The notes beneath the pieces were generated by a model. That model ran no database searches. It was given only the letters and a program-made list of their open reading frames with translations, and was not told where the DNA came from. This document shows positions 34,038 to 44,880 of a stretch of DNA of 64,000 bases, one piece after another. The DNA is from Adiantum capillus-veneris (lineage: Eukaryota > Streptophyta > Polypodiopsida > Polypodiales > Pteridaceae), in the NCBI GenBank assembly GCA_014529385.2, contig CM043954.1:91667747-91731746 (forward strand), written 5' to 3'. The first letter of the stretch is position 1. Every line of letters starts with the position of its first letter. A program made the position numbers and the translations under genes.

Positions 34038-34484
34038 TTACTCTAGGGAAGCATTGTAAGCATTGAAAACTTCTAGGCTATCCTTTAATTGTATGCCTTG
34101 CATCCATCTAGCATCTTCAAAAGGATAGTTCTTAAACTTAATAAGATACCGTCGGATAATATTACCGCCTCTCAATACCTTGTCTTCATGTCGGAGGATG
34201 GACTCGAGCTGCAACACCTCTTCTTGGTCCTCAATCTTCGGTGGGTCTTTAGTAGTTGGTTCTTGAGGTGGCTCTCCTTTGTAAGGCTTTAGTAAGCTCA
34301 CGTGAAAAGCATTGTGTATGAGCCAATGACTAGGCAACTTGAGTTGATAGGCCATCTCATTGATTGGTCTAAGAATTTGGAAGGGACCATAGTACCTTTT
34401 TGATAACTTAGCATAGTACTTTTGGTGTCCCGTAGGATTCTTGCCCGTCGTGTGCCTTAACCGAGCCTTGGGAAATTTAAGCAA
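34038..34484 (-). pseudogene. gypsy1 integrase C-terminus and chromodomain
   Basis: The SH3-like integrase tail is 'KLSKRYYGPFQILRPINEMA' and 'HNAFHVSLLKPYKGEP'. The chromodomain follows: 'LESILRHEDKVLRGGNIIRR', 'YLIKFKNYPFEDARWM'. Chromodomains guide integration to marked chromatin and define chromoviruses. The aromatic cage is only partly preserved in this copy (F in 'IKFKNYP' where W is usual). Confidence 0.9.
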
Positions 34485-34648
34485 GACCTAATCATTTTCT
34501 TTAAAGGCTTGGGCTCTTCTGTGCTTATCAGCAGAAGCAGCCTTTTGCCTTTTGTTGTGAGATAGAGATGGCATCCTTAATCTTTTGGAAAGATTCTTGT
34601 AGATCTCGGCTATACTCATCTGCAACAACAAATATCTTCTCGTGTACC

Positions 34649-35248
34649 TTAAGTAGTAGGGGACTTTCCCTCAATTACCTTGAAAGTTTCTTCTCCCATG
34701 GAGGTATGTATAGTATTATTGTAGGCATACTCCACTAAGGGTAAGTACTTCTCCCATTGGGACCTTTGATCTACTTCCATTACATAGGCTTTTAGTAGAT
34801 CAAGGATTGTTAGGTTAGCTATTTCACTTTGGACATCCGTTTGTGGGTGATAGGCCAAAGAGAAGTTTAGCCTTGTCCCTAAATTCTCAAAGAGACCCTT
34901 CTAGAAATTACTGGTTATTCTAGGATCTCTATCTGGCACTATGGACATTGGCAAGCCATGGTACTTGGAGATTTTTGGTATGAAGAGGGTTGCCATTTGA
35001 TGGGCTTTGATAGTCTTTTTGACAGATATAAAATGAGCTTGTTTGCTGAACATGTCTACTATCATCCATATTCTCGCATTCCCATGGATAGACTTAGGAA
35101 ATCCAAAGATAAAATTCATGGATATGCTCTCCCATGGTGAATTAGGGATTGGCAAAGGTTGAAGCAATCCGGGTTGCTTCCCTCTATCAAACTTTGTCAT
35201 TTGGCATACCACATATTTAGAAACATACTCTTGTATGTTTGCTGTCAT
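34649..35248 (-). pseudogene. gypsy1 integrase core
   Basis: The minus strand encodes 'CQMTKFDRGKQPGLLQPLPI', then 'WESISMNFIFGFPKS', where the usual MDFI aspartate is asparagine, 'MIVDMFSKQAHFI', 'IVPDRDPRITSNF' with the second aspartate, and 'MAYHPQTDVQSEIAN' with the glutamate. A frame break separates 34858 from 34901. Loss of the first catalytic aspartate predicts an inactive enzyme. Confidence 0.9.
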
Positions 35249-35290
35249 AGTAGGCCAATAGAAATATGTTTCAATCCCTTTTAGGGTAGA

Positions 35291-36027
35291 CTAGATCCCT
35301 CTATGCCTTGCATAAGGAGGAGCATGAGATTCATACATTACTTTCTCACGTAGCGAGTTAGTAACACATAGTCTATTGCCATAGAGAAGATAACCATCTT
35401 GTAAAGTAATCACATCTCTAAAATCGGGATCGATAGCATACTCATCTATCATAGAAGATAGATCATTGTGAGTTGCTATGGAAACCACATTTACTCTCGA
35501 CCGTCTTGAGAGTGCATCAACTACTTGATTATGCTTGCGGCAATGTGAGCAATATGAAAATGAGATTGCAAAAGGAAACTTGTCCACCTCATTTGTTTGT
35601 CGGAGAGCTTGGTCTGCGTCATGAAGTACTTAAGGCTTTGGTGATCCGTTCGTGGAATGAAAGGAGTCCCCAATAAATAGTGCTTCCATGAGTCTAAGGC
35701 ATGTAGAATTGCGAGGATTTTCTTTTCATATATGCCTAGAGCTTGCTCAACAGGGTCAAGCCTTCGGCTTTCAAAGGCTATGGTGTGTCCTTCTTGGAGA
35801 AAAACATCTCCAAGGCAATCACCACAAGCGTCAGATTGGACCTCAAATGGCTTTGAGAGATCCGGCAGTGTAAGCGCAGGTTGAGGGATAAGCTTTTCTT
35901 TAAGCTTTTCAAAAGCATTGTTCTCCTTGGTAGACCATGTATGCCTAACATTTTTCTTTGTTAGGTCATGTAATGGTCTTGCGATTTGTGAGAACTTTTC
36001 TATGAAGCATCTATAGTATGCACACAT
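35291..36027 (-). pseudogene. gypsy1 RNase H and integrase zinc region
   Basis: The RNase H part reads 'FEVQSDACGDCLGDVFLQEG', 'HTIAFESRRLDPVEQALGIY' and 'RTDHQSLKYFMTQTKLSDKQ'. A frameshift near 35560 leads to 'NQVVDALSRR' and 'YESHAPPYARHRGI', corresponding to the end of RNase H and the start of the integrase zinc finger (usually H..C..AGHxG). Confidence 0.88.
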
Positions 36028-36174
36028 ACCTATAAAGCTTCTTACTTCATAAAGGTTCCTTGGATTAGGCCATCCTTTTATTACCTCTAGCTTTGATGGA
36101 TCCTTTTGAATGCCATCTTGAGAGATAATTTGACCTAAATATTGAATCTCTTGTAAGAAAAACTCACTTTTCTT

Positions 36175-36636
36175 TCAATTAATATAAAGTTTATTCTCTC
36201 GTAAGATTTGAAATATTACCTGGAGGTCTTGCTTGTGTTCGTCTAGTGAATTAGAGTAGATGATGATATCATCAACGAACATTCTAGTAAAGGTCTGGTG
36301 AGGCCTGAATAGCTTCTCCATCAAGCGATTGAATGTGGCTGGTGCATTGGTCAAGCCAAAAGGCATGACAATGTATTCATAAAGGCCAAACGTAGTGCAA
36401 AATGCAGCCTTTACAATGTCTTGATCAACTATCCTTATTTGATGGTAGCCACTCTTTAGGTCAATCCTACTAAAGTAGGTCGACCCTTGTAGCTTATCAA
36501 ATAGGTTTAGTGCTCCATAGTTGACACGCATATGATATGTGCCATCTTTCTTTTGCACTGATAACATGGGTGAACAAAATGGAGATGAGCTAGGCCTAAC
36601 CATGCCCTTCTCAACTAACTCATGCACTTGCCGCAT
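36175..36636 (-). pseudogene. gypsy1 reverse transcriptase with an internal deletion
   Basis: RT motifs: 'VEKGMVRPSSSPFCSPMLSV', 'KKDGTYHMRVNYGALN', 'STYFSRIDLKSGYHQIRI', '[16 protein letters not shown]' and the active site 'MFVDDIIIYSNS'. 'NYGALN' runs directly into 'LFDKLQGS': the usual stretch of about 17-18 residues with KYPIPRID between them is missing in frame. That segment belongs to the fingers/palm of RT, so this copy should be inactive even without its frame breaks. Confidence 0.92.
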
Positions 36637-37442
36637 AATCTCCTCTTGTTGAGCTTGAGAAACTCTATAAGGAGGTTTATTAGGCGGTGAACTTCCTGGA
36701 AGAAGTTTAATTGCATGGTCATCATTGCCTCGTTAGGAGGTAGTTCACAAGGGATGTTGTCAATAAAAACACCTTGAAATCCCTTGAGAAATTTGGATAA
36801 CTCTAATTCCTTGTGATTGTTTATATTTTCTTTTGCTAAAGCATTAGGTTCACTTTGAAAATCTTTAACAAAAATCATGTACACGGAAATAGAGCTCTTT
36901 ATTGACTTATTGAAAGCTTGCGTATGTACAATGGGTATGGTGTTACCCAATTCCTTAGCATCTATGTAGATATCTTTTTCCCTGAACCTAAAGTAGATTT
37001 TCTTTACAGGGAGTTTAAGATTGGCAGCCATGCGATCAAACCATGGTGCCCCTAGGATTACATCCTCGCGCTTGAGAGGAGACATAAAAAATTCCTCTTT
37101 GTCCACATAGCTTTGGACATGGAGCCTCAATTTACCAATTAAGGGAGTGATTGAAGCTTCTTGCCCCTTGAAAGCACCATTGGCGGGTAGGACATCTCCC
37201 ATCCCATAGGGTTGGATGCCTAGCTTGGTGGCCAACTCTGTGGATATGAAATTGTGAGTAGAACCAGGGTCCAAGAGAATAAAAGCATCATGTTCTCTTA
37301 CCTTTCCCCAAGCATGGCATAGAGGAGCTCCTTTGTGGTGAGCTTCCTCTTCTTGGATTTTGACCAAGGTAGCTCTAGGAGGCTCGTTTCGTGTATTCTT
37401 ATGGGGGGGCAAGCACGATAAGCATGCCCTTACTCCCTCCAC
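36615..37442 (-). pseudogene. gypsy1 protease region
   Basis: The protease site is 'FILLDPGSTHNFISTELATK' (DPGS variant of DSGS), followed by 'REDVILGAPWFDRMAANLKL', the second conserved block. The frame runs to 'LPPNEAMMTMQLNFFQE' just before RT. At its N-terminus 'GVRACLSCLPPHK' is the remnant of the zinc knuckle, whose first two cysteines are lost in the neighbouring gag (YFKW in place of CFKC). Confidence 0.9.
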
Positions 37443-38060
37443 TTAAAATAGTGGTTATCTTTATGATAACGCTCAACCTCTTTAGGAGAGAGTTTATTTT
37501 TGCCTTTATAAACTCCCTTCTCCTTAGCTTTTTTGTTGTTGGTGTCGCCTTTAGGAGCCTTTTGGACATTTTCCTTCCCCTTAGGCTCATTGTTACGGTC
37601 CTTGTTCTCCGTGGGCTTAAGATTTCTCTTAGCCTCTGTTGGGAAATTGATTCGTGAAGGCACCATGGTATGGTGTATGACCACATATATGGTGCGTGGC
37701 CTTTGGGAGTTGACATACTCCACCATATCTTCAGTTAATCCCGCACACAATTGTTGTTTTTGCTCTCCAAAATCCATCTTTTGGAAGACAGTGGCTTTGA
37801 GATGTAAGTCCCAAAACTTGTCTACATATTTGCGATTAGATTTGTAAGGAGAGAGCTTCAAGCTTCGCCATTTGGTGAATACTTTGTCTTTGGCATCGGT
37901 AGCCAAAAACTGCTTCATGATGGAAGCTCTTAAAGCTTTCCATGTTCATGGAGCTTCACCATTTGCCTGTAGGCTAGACCACCATTGTCTAGTGGACTTT
38001 TGAAAATGCAGAGCTAAATGATGTAGCTAGAGGACTCCATGAAGCCCTCATCTCCAAACG
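37430..38060 (-). pseudogene. gypsy1 gag
   Basis: Capsid remnants are 'RQWWSSLQANGEAP' near 37970, a stop, then 'MKQFLATDAKDKVFTKWRSL' and 'YKSNRKYVDKFWDLHLKATV', ending in a lysine-rich tail with 'DRNNEPKGKENVQK'. The N-terminal part (38060-38440) is too broken to follow. Gag forms the particle that carries the element RNA. Confidence 0.8.
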
Positions 38061-38440
38061 TAACTTTTTTAGGTGTACTTTGGCACTTCAAGACCTAGTC
38101 GCTACTCCTCTTTACCCCTTCAGAAAAGCACTCAAGCTCCTATACTCGTGGTTCAAATATCATTAATTGCAAGGAATAGAAGAGAGGGTCTTTCAACACC
38201 AAAATAGTACCGGCTCCTGTCAAGCTTCTAATAGCTCAATAGTGGTTAAGTCATAGGCAAGCCCCGTAGGACTCCACTATTAAGACCATAGCTCTCGACG
38301 GTGATACCCCGTTATCTGCACAAAGTAGGCACACTGCAAGGCTGGAAAATCCCTATTCTACTTACTCAATTGCAATTAATAATACCAACCATTTATAGCT
38401 AGCTTGAGGACCTCCCTTCTTGAGCAAGAAAAGAGAAACC

Positions 38441-38456
38441 TTGTGCTATGATACCA
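38441..38456 (-). promoter_or_regulatory. gypsy1 primer binding site
   Basis: On the minus strand this reads TGGTATCATAGCACAA, one base from the 5' LTR end. It resembles the complement of initiator methionine tRNA (TGGTATCAGAGC) with a change in the middle. It fixes 38458-40038 as the 5' LTR. Confidence 0.85.
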
Positions 38457-38457
38457 A

Positions 38458-40038
38458 TGTAACATTTAATGGCCTAGTAAATTGTGTGTAGCGGAAAATA
38501 GCATAAACATAGTGAGTATTTCATTAGAATAGATTCCTAATGAGCATAGCAAGAGTGCTTGGATGGAGAGATCAACTAAAAGCATAACACCTAGCTAGAT
38601 ATGCATGAACAATACTTCAAAAGAGAGAGAAATTAAGCTATTGACAACAGTGAGGACCGGATTTACATGGAGCCGGTCCCCCCTCCAAAAGGCTTTGTAT
38701 TATAGGTTTCCCCCATCAAAGGAGACATTTTACAATACAATACTTTGTGTTCCTTCAATAACTTACTGGTGCAATAAAGATGGAAGCTTCAAGAACCATG
38801 CACACACTTATAAAACACAACATCAATTCCATCACGGTCTCAGACCCAAGACCTCACACACCTTTGAAGATGGTGAGAGCTAGCGGGGTATGAGAGTAGA
38901 TTGAGAGGAAGGAGTATTCTTACAAGAAAGAAGTGTATCTCCTCACATAATCACTTATAAAAGCTTAGCATAGCTTAGTAATTAGCATGGTAGAGGAGAT
39001 GAGCATGCATTGAAGGTTGGCTCTTGGTTGGATTTGCATCACAAAGCCAAGAGTTGTTGGTGTAGGCCTCCCTTCTCACAAGCTTGGAGTCGATGATGAG
39101 CTTTCCCTTAAAGCTTGAGAAGGAGAGAGAGTCTTCTTTGCTTCACACATGAGATTGTGTGAGTGTGTGTGTGATAATGACTTGTCAAAATTATCCCCCT
39201 CTCTCTCTTGGTCGACCCCTCTTGGATTCTACTCATGCTGGCACCCCATTGGACCTGCAAAGCTTAGCCAATGATAAATGAGAAGCATAAGTGATAGCCT
39301 TTTGACATGTGTCCCCCTTTTCCCTTTTGTGAGAGCTTTAGGTATTTATTTGATGCAATTAAACTCTCATTGGACCCCTTTGTCTTCTGGCCAATAGGAA
39401 TCAGGCAAGCCATTGGGCTGTTGAATGCTCATTGGACCTCTTGGGAGACTGTCCAATAGTCTTATAGAGAGCCTAATTCATATTGGTTCTTTTATCAAGT
39501 GTTTTAAAATGAATTAAACTAAATGTAATCTAGCCTAATTATCATAGGTCCACGTCTATGGCCATCCAATAGGATTTGAATGCACCTTGGGGGCAACTGG
39601 CCTAGGGAGCTGACATGTGTCCCCTATTCCCTTTGTGTACAGGGAGCCTGTGAGTGTGTGTTTCTCTCTCATCCCCTACTAGAAGGGCTTGCCCCCTTCT
39701 ATCTAGGGATTTGCAAAGAGTTTTTTGGACTTCACAAAGGCATCCAATATCCCTAAGGTTTTGACCATTGGACTTTACATTGAATTTTGGAACCTTAGCA
39801 TTTTTGGTAGACTTAATGGGCTGAACCTTAGGGTCTTTGGAGCCCATTAATGCACATTGCTCTTTTGCAGATGCCTCCCCCTTTGGATCCCTATTTTCTC
39901 TCCTTTGGATCCCTATTGTGGCCGGTCTGCCAGCTTAACCAATATTCTAGCTTTTTCTCCTTGGTACTTTCCCATATTAAACGATCAGTTTAACATGAGA
40001 AAATCATTTAGGAGAATTAGATATTAGTTATTATGACA
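38458..40038 (-). repeat. gypsy1 5' LTR (1581 bp)
   Basis: It is the partner of 32037-33682 with TGTAACATTTAATGG at one end and GTTATTATGACA at the other. It lacks the long (GT) run of the left LTR. Specific to it are a CTTAGCATAGCTTAG insertion near 38963 and a duplicated CTTTGGATCCCTATT block near 39880-39915. Confidence 0.95.
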
Positions 40039-40836
40039 TATAGAATCTCAAAGAATTGTCACTATCAGTGTCTCCAACTCTAGAAGAGTGTCTCTGACCA
40101 ATGTCAAACGCATACGCATAAAGATGACAGCAATGCCAACAATGGTGGGTCAGCAGATGCACACCAATACTGCACTAACCGCATAAACATACATTCTATG
40201 TCGATGCCAAAACTATGGGGATGTCGGGGGCTCGCTCCAAAACCTGTATCATCGAAAGGATCGCCACATTGGAGAATCCCCTAGCTCAATAAAACCACAG
40301 AAACCCTTTTCTATAAACCGATGCGGTGGTTTGTCTGATTTAACAAACCCTCAAGATCTTACATCAAATATGCATGTGACAGAGATTGCAGAAAGAGTCT
40401 GCAACAAAAACCTGTATGCAGAAGAACCGACGAAGGTAGACCACCCTGCTGTTTGGACTGGATATATCTCAAACCGTGCAAAATTTGCAGAAACTTCCTT
40501 CTGCAAAGTTGTAGACCACGCAAAAATAGTTGGGTAGCATGGGAATGGACATGAAATAAGGTGTTTTTGTAGGTCAAAACAGATCTGTAAAAATCTGCAG
40601 CTTGTAGTTCACGATCTACAGGCAGTCTGAGTGATGTATCTCAAAATTGGTGAAGATTTTGAGAAAAATTTCTTCTACAAAGTCAAAGAGGACAAAAAAT
40701 TGGTCGGACTCACGAGGAGTCGCCTTTTATGAAGACGTTTTGGTAGGCCAAAACAGATCTACAAAAACGTGCTGCAGGCTTTGCTGCTTCTCCGCCTGCC
40801 TCCCCGCTGAGCTCCAATGGTGCTCCCAATCTTTGA
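40039..40836 (-). other. copia2 leader, distal part, with about 170-bp tandem repeats
   Basis: The copia2 leader runs 31807-32036 and, after gypsy1, 40039-40836, about 1 kb in all. The part near 40235-40320 matches the copia1 leader. Two imperfect tandem copies follow: 40455-40605 and 40628-40777, both containing TATCTCAAA, CTTCTRCAAAGT and, near the end, GTAGG.CAAAACAGATCT then CTGCAG. No conserved protein is seen, so a structural or regulatory RNA role is an inference. Confidence 0.6.
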
Positions 40837-40848
40837 GCTCTGATACCA
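40837..40848 (-). promoter_or_regulatory. copia2 primer binding site
   Basis: On the minus strand this reads TGGTATCAGAGC, complementary to initiator methionine tRNA. It lies two bases from the 5' LTR, the same spacing as in copia1 and copia3. Confidence 0.93.
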
Positions 40849-40850
40849 GT

Positions 40851-41063
40851 TGAAGTGCGCGCGCGAGAGCGTGTGTGTATATGCAACAATGAAGAAAATA
40901 GGAGACAAGATGTGACGCAGGTTTGGGTGGACTCCAAACACAATAGTGTTAGGGTTATGAGTCCTTATTCTTTTATGTAGAATGAATGGTCAGCGTTAGT
41001 TCCCGGTTAGTCTCCTGCCGTCCAACACTCAGGCGTGGCACGTTGGGCTTTACCACCCCAATA
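40851..41063 (-). repeat. copia2 5' LTR (213 bp)
   Basis: It matches 27599-27811 over its full length, with substitutions and a changed last triplet on the right (AATA where the other LTR has AACA). U5 holds a GCGCGCGC and GTGTGTGT tract. The host sequence resumes at 41064 with GCCCAAGCAAGTTTC. Confidence 0.93.
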
Positions 41064-42771
41064 GCCCAAGCAAGTTTCAGTGGATAAATGTGTAATGCTT
41101 GAATTATGGAGCCTGTCAGTCTTTTCAAATCGGCAATCAGAGTCTTGGATGCCAAGTTACGGAGCTTTGAAGTTTTGCCGAGGGCTAGGTTTGGGGCCAG
41201 TTTGACCGCTTGGGAAGACGTGCCATTTTGTGGTTTTTGGAGCTTGGCGCAATTTGGGAAGGTAGTGCTCAGCATATGAAGCTAGTGGAAAGTTACTGCT
41301 TGTGAATTGGATACAAGAATAGCTCAGTAGTACTGCCAGTTGAAGCTGGTGTCAGATGATGGCTATGCAATACCATGTGGTTTTTCCTTTTTTTTTGGCG
41401 GTCTTGATTGGCGGGTCCAAGATAACCCATATGCAAGGAAATTTGGTGAAGTTGGAGCTGAGGACTAATATTTGCACTGAGGCTCAACAACTTGTTGATG
41501 GGGTGCTTGAGCAGTAGATGACGGTTAGTTGAAAGTTGGCCAATAGAATGGGGTTCTTGAAGATTTCTTGTGGAAATTTTGTGAGCCTTGGGAGGTCTTT
41601 AGTGGCCAGATTCACGGGAGCTGCCACGTGTTAGGAGGGATTAGTCCCATATGCGTTGTTGGGCACGGGCAATGTGGGCTATATATAGTGGATAGTGGGG
41701 TCCCATAAGGCATCCACGAGGAGACAGAGCTCTGAAGGAGCATGAGTTATGGCTTCCGGTGCTCACGGGCCTACGTGGGCATGTTGGTGGCACAGTCGGT
41801 ACCCTCGAGTGTCGTTGTGGTCATTGTTGTTGTTGACGGCGCTGCAGCCAATGGCGTTCGTTGGCACCCTCAAGTGATGATGTGGTAGTTCTTGGCGGCT
41901 GGTCTCGCACTCTCTAAGGGCTAACTCTTTTGAATACAAAGGAAGAGGGCCGTCAGTGCTCCTCTTGGGGTGCTTTCCAATGTGTTGAAGGGGGCGCTCA
42001 TGCCACATGATGCCGAGAATGGAACTAAGAGTGGCCTCACATGTAACTGGAGAGGGAAAGTTGGCCTAGTGGCGGCAGCATGCAATGATTGCTAAAATTG
42101 GTGTGCCACTTGGTTGTAATGGAAATAAAATATTATCATGAGCTCAGAAGGAGCTGCACAAGCAAAAAAAAGATTCTTTTCTTTTTAAAGCTTTGTAAAG
42201 CCATATGAAGGGGGGTTCACATGTCGTTTCAAGGGCTTTTGCCAGTTTGGGCCATTTTGCTCCGCCGTTGAGTGTCGAGCTGCGTTGTATCACCGAGGTG
42301 AAGCTATGGTGTTTTTGCGGAATTGAGGGCTACCTGTTGATGTATTGAGCTCGTCGAGGGTGTACCGGCTTGGAGCCTTTTGTATAGGGTTTCATAATGA
42401 TGATAAAGAAGCCATGATTGCCATGATTTTGGATCTCGACTCCCCCTTTCCCCTCCTCTTCCCTGCTTGTGTGCATGTGGTCTCGAGTGTGTGTCGGGAG
42501 TTGTGCCCCCCAATGGTATGTTGTGCACAGAGGGATTTAAGAGAAGTTGTGTGTGTGGTGAAGGCAGTGAATCGTGTTGTACGGGATGATTGAGCTATGT
42601 TTGTGTTGTCACATTGAGTGTGTGCGCGTCGTTGTGTGCAAACAAAGGTTTTCCTATGAGGCGTGTGAGTTTTGAAGATGAACTCTAGTGGTTAGGGGTG
42701 TTGTGTATATCTTGGGCTATAGAGAGGCGTGTTGATTGTGTGCCGGGTGTGTTCCCCTTTCCTCCTTCCCA
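41064..42771 (+). repeat. Element A 5' LTR, second part
   Basis: It continues 27440-27598 after removal of copia2; 41064-41245 aligns with 45036-45192. It has a TATA box (GGCTATATATAGTGG, near 41680) and ends near TTCCCA at 42771, just before a primer-site-like sequence. The end is supported by the inverted related LTR at 45193, which starts at the same boundary. Reconstructed LTR length is about 1.87 kb. Open frames within it are not convincing genes. Confidence 0.65.
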
Positions 42772-42776
42772 TCTTC

Positions 42777-42796
42777 TGGTGCCCCCACTAAGGAGC
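42777..42796 (+). promoter_or_regulatory. Element A candidate primer binding site
   Basis: TGGTGCCCCCACTAAGGAGC starts five bases after the LTR end. TGGTGCC would pair with a tRNA ending GGCACCA, so this element would use a different primer tRNA from the copia elements. Plant elements with TGGCGCC-type sites and a short gap after the LTR are known. The assignment is tentative. Confidence 0.45.
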
Positions 42797-42831
42797 ACAC
42801 TTATGCTCCTGGTTAAAGTTGAAGCTGCGGT

Positions 42832-44400
42832 TTGGCCGATGTTGAAGGTACGAGATCTGAAGAGCAGGTGTTGTTAAGCATGGCGTGGTTGGGATTCTTG
42901 ATTTTTACTGGGGTTGAAGATGCGGAGGTAAGGCTACAAGACTATGGATTGTTTATGCTAGAAAGAAGTGTGTTGAGAGAAGACAATGAGGTGCAAGTTT
43001 TCCTACTCCTGGTACGTGGAAAAGCAAAGTCAGGTGGTTTGATGAACTCTTGACGAAGAAAAGGCCAATCATGAAGCATTGGAAGAGGCTTTTCAAAGCA
43101 AGTCCGTAGCAGATGTGCGGTTGGACAAGATAAAGAGAAAGCTCAATGGCTTGAAGCAAAGTTTGGAGCAGATTTTCAGACGTTCATGTGGGAGTTTGAA
43201 GCCCTTTTGGCAAAACTGATAAAGGTAATTGCTGCTAAAAATGTGGATTTTCTAAAGATGAGCAAATTTTTGGACTGCTTGCATGAAGAGGTGCAAGATA
43301 AGGTGGAGATTGATGGCCCGATGTCATATGAAGAAGCAGTGGCTTTAGCAAAAGGGTGGACCAAGAAGATATTGGATAAATGGCAGGCGAAGTAGGGCTT
43401 GCCAAATGTGGTGATGCCGAGGCGGATTGAAGCAGTGAAAGTTGAGCCCAAAGTGGTGCAAAGTGTAATGCCTGTACGAGAAGAATCGATGGTGTTGTGG
43501 TTGCAGAGAGGTGGGGTGGTTCCTCTATCAAGGATGCCACTGAGAGAGGCTCCAGTTGTGTAAGAGGTAAAGACGATTCCAAATCGGACAAGAGAAGTGC
43601 TATCAAGTCAAGGTATGGCTGTTCAGTTTCCTTTGAAGAATGATAGAGAGCAACGAGTACGATTTGCAGATGAATTTGAAGCTATGAAGCTGGAGAAGAT
43701 TCATGCGCTTGAGATAGAGGATGAGGATGTACCGTGTGATGGTAGCTCTATGGATGTAAATACGAGTCGGGAGACGGAGTCAACCCAATCAAGGTATGAA
43801 GAGTTTGATCTCATGCATGTAAGTGGAGATGCAATAAAAGTGTGTGAAGAGCAGCGAGTAGTGCAAACCAAGATGTTAGATGGAGACCAGGATGATGCGG
43901 TGTGGGGAGAATTTATTTTCACTTTGGTAGAGCATGATGCAACGATAGAAGAGGTGATTGAAGTGCAAGTAGCTGAAGGTGACAAGCCAGTGGTGGAGAA
44001 AATAAACTTTGAAGAGCAGTTGGTTGAAGTAAAAGGGCTTGATGGTGATGAGATCAAAAGGGCATTGCTAATGAAGGAGAGAGCATGGAGCCGAAGATTG
44101 TGGTGCTTCCAGTGCATTAGACAGGTCTATAGTGGAAAAAGAAGAATTCCAAGCGGTAGCTTTGCTTCCCTTGAAGGTATGCGAGTTTTGGTTGATGGGT
44201 ATGATGATAGAGACAACTGTGCAATGGGTGGTTCAACACGTGTTGGAGTCCTTGGATGAGGCCTCCACTTTCTATGGTTGGGAAGGAGGGTATAATATGT
44301 CAGGTATGTTGTCAGATATGTTTTGTAATGTTCTTGTTGAGCAAGATGGTGAGCACGACGGTGCTCCATTTGAAGATGCAACCGAATGTTGAAGACAAGC
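42832..44400 (+). pseudogene. Element A gag-like polyprotein without pol
   Basis: A Retrotrans_gag-like capsid is seen: 'NEVQVFLLLVRGKAK', then after a frameshift 'FDELLTKKRPIMKHWKRLF', then 'FEALLAKLIKVIAAKNVDFL' and 'YEEAVALAKGWTKKILDKW' (stop at 43393). It continues in an acidic 220-residue frame (43597-44259) with 'VRFADEFEAMKLEKIHALEI'. No protease, RT or integrase is found before the 3' LTR at 44881. The body is only about 2.1 kb, so the element is a gag-only, non-autonomous LTR retrotransposon or a deletion derivative. Confidence 0.65.
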
Positions 44401-44860
44401 CATAGGTGGCCTATAAGGATAAAGGTATGTGTGTTGGGGTGCAGCACTATGGGATGCGGATACAGGTGGATGGCGGAGAGAGTGCCAGGTTTTTGATCTA
44501 GGTAGAAGCTATGTGATGCAGGGGGTGGGGAAACCCACTTGAAGGTTTGGCACTAGGGCATAATAAAACTGTACATATGGTTTTGATTTGTTGATATTGT
44601 GTGCCAGTGTTTACAGTTGATAGAAGAATAAAGCATGTGTACGGTTTAACATAAATGTTCAATGAGGGGGTGGGCAATGATGGTGCATGCAAAGTGTGTC
44701 GACCATAGAAGATGGCACAAGGAGGTATGTGCAGGTCAGCAAGTACATAGCAAAGGGATGGAGCAGCTACAAAGATCCTTGGCAAACAGGTAGTAGCGGA
44801 TGTGTATGGCTGATGCGGTTTATAGGCCAAGGAAGACTCTAGAAAGGCCTACCTGGGTGG

Positions 44861-44880
44861 AAAATGAAGGAGGTTTAAGA
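44861..44880 (+). promoter_or_regulatory. Element A polypurine tract
   Basis: AAAATGAAGGAGGTTTAAGA lies directly before the 3' LTR start TGTAGG at 44881. It is purine-rich except for three T blocks. It fixes the plus orientation of element A. Confidence 0.6.

Larger units (their letters stand above)
32037..40038 (-). mobile_element. gypsy1, Ty3/gypsy chromovirus
   Basis: An 8.0-kb element in minus orientation with TGT..ACA-ended LTRs (32037-33682 and 38458-40038), PPT next to the left LTR and primer site next to the right LTR. The target duplication is GATAG at 32032-32036 and TATAG at 40039-40043 (one mismatch). The order gag, PR, RT, RH, INT, chromodomain is that of a chromovirus. It is inserted in the copia2 leader, so it is younger than copia2. 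Confidence 0.95.
27599..41063 (-). mobile_element. copia2, Ty1/copia element carrying a nested chromovirus
   Basis: It is bounded by two 213-bp LTRs (27599-27811 and 40851-41063) in minus orientation, with PPT at 27812-27826 and iMet primer site at 40837-40848. The internal order on the minus strand is leader, gag, protease, integrase, RT, RNase H. Gypsy1 (32037-40038) is inserted in the leader; without it copia2 is about 5.5 kb. It lies in the 5' LTR of element A; the 3' LTR of A at 45.03 kb shows the unoccupied version of the target. Confidence 0.93.

Noticed and set aside
43701-44117. Minus-strand serine-rich open frame opposite the element A acidic region
   Set aside because: It mirrors the acidic, codon-biased plus-strand frame (GAA/GAG read as TTC/CTC) and has no independent support.
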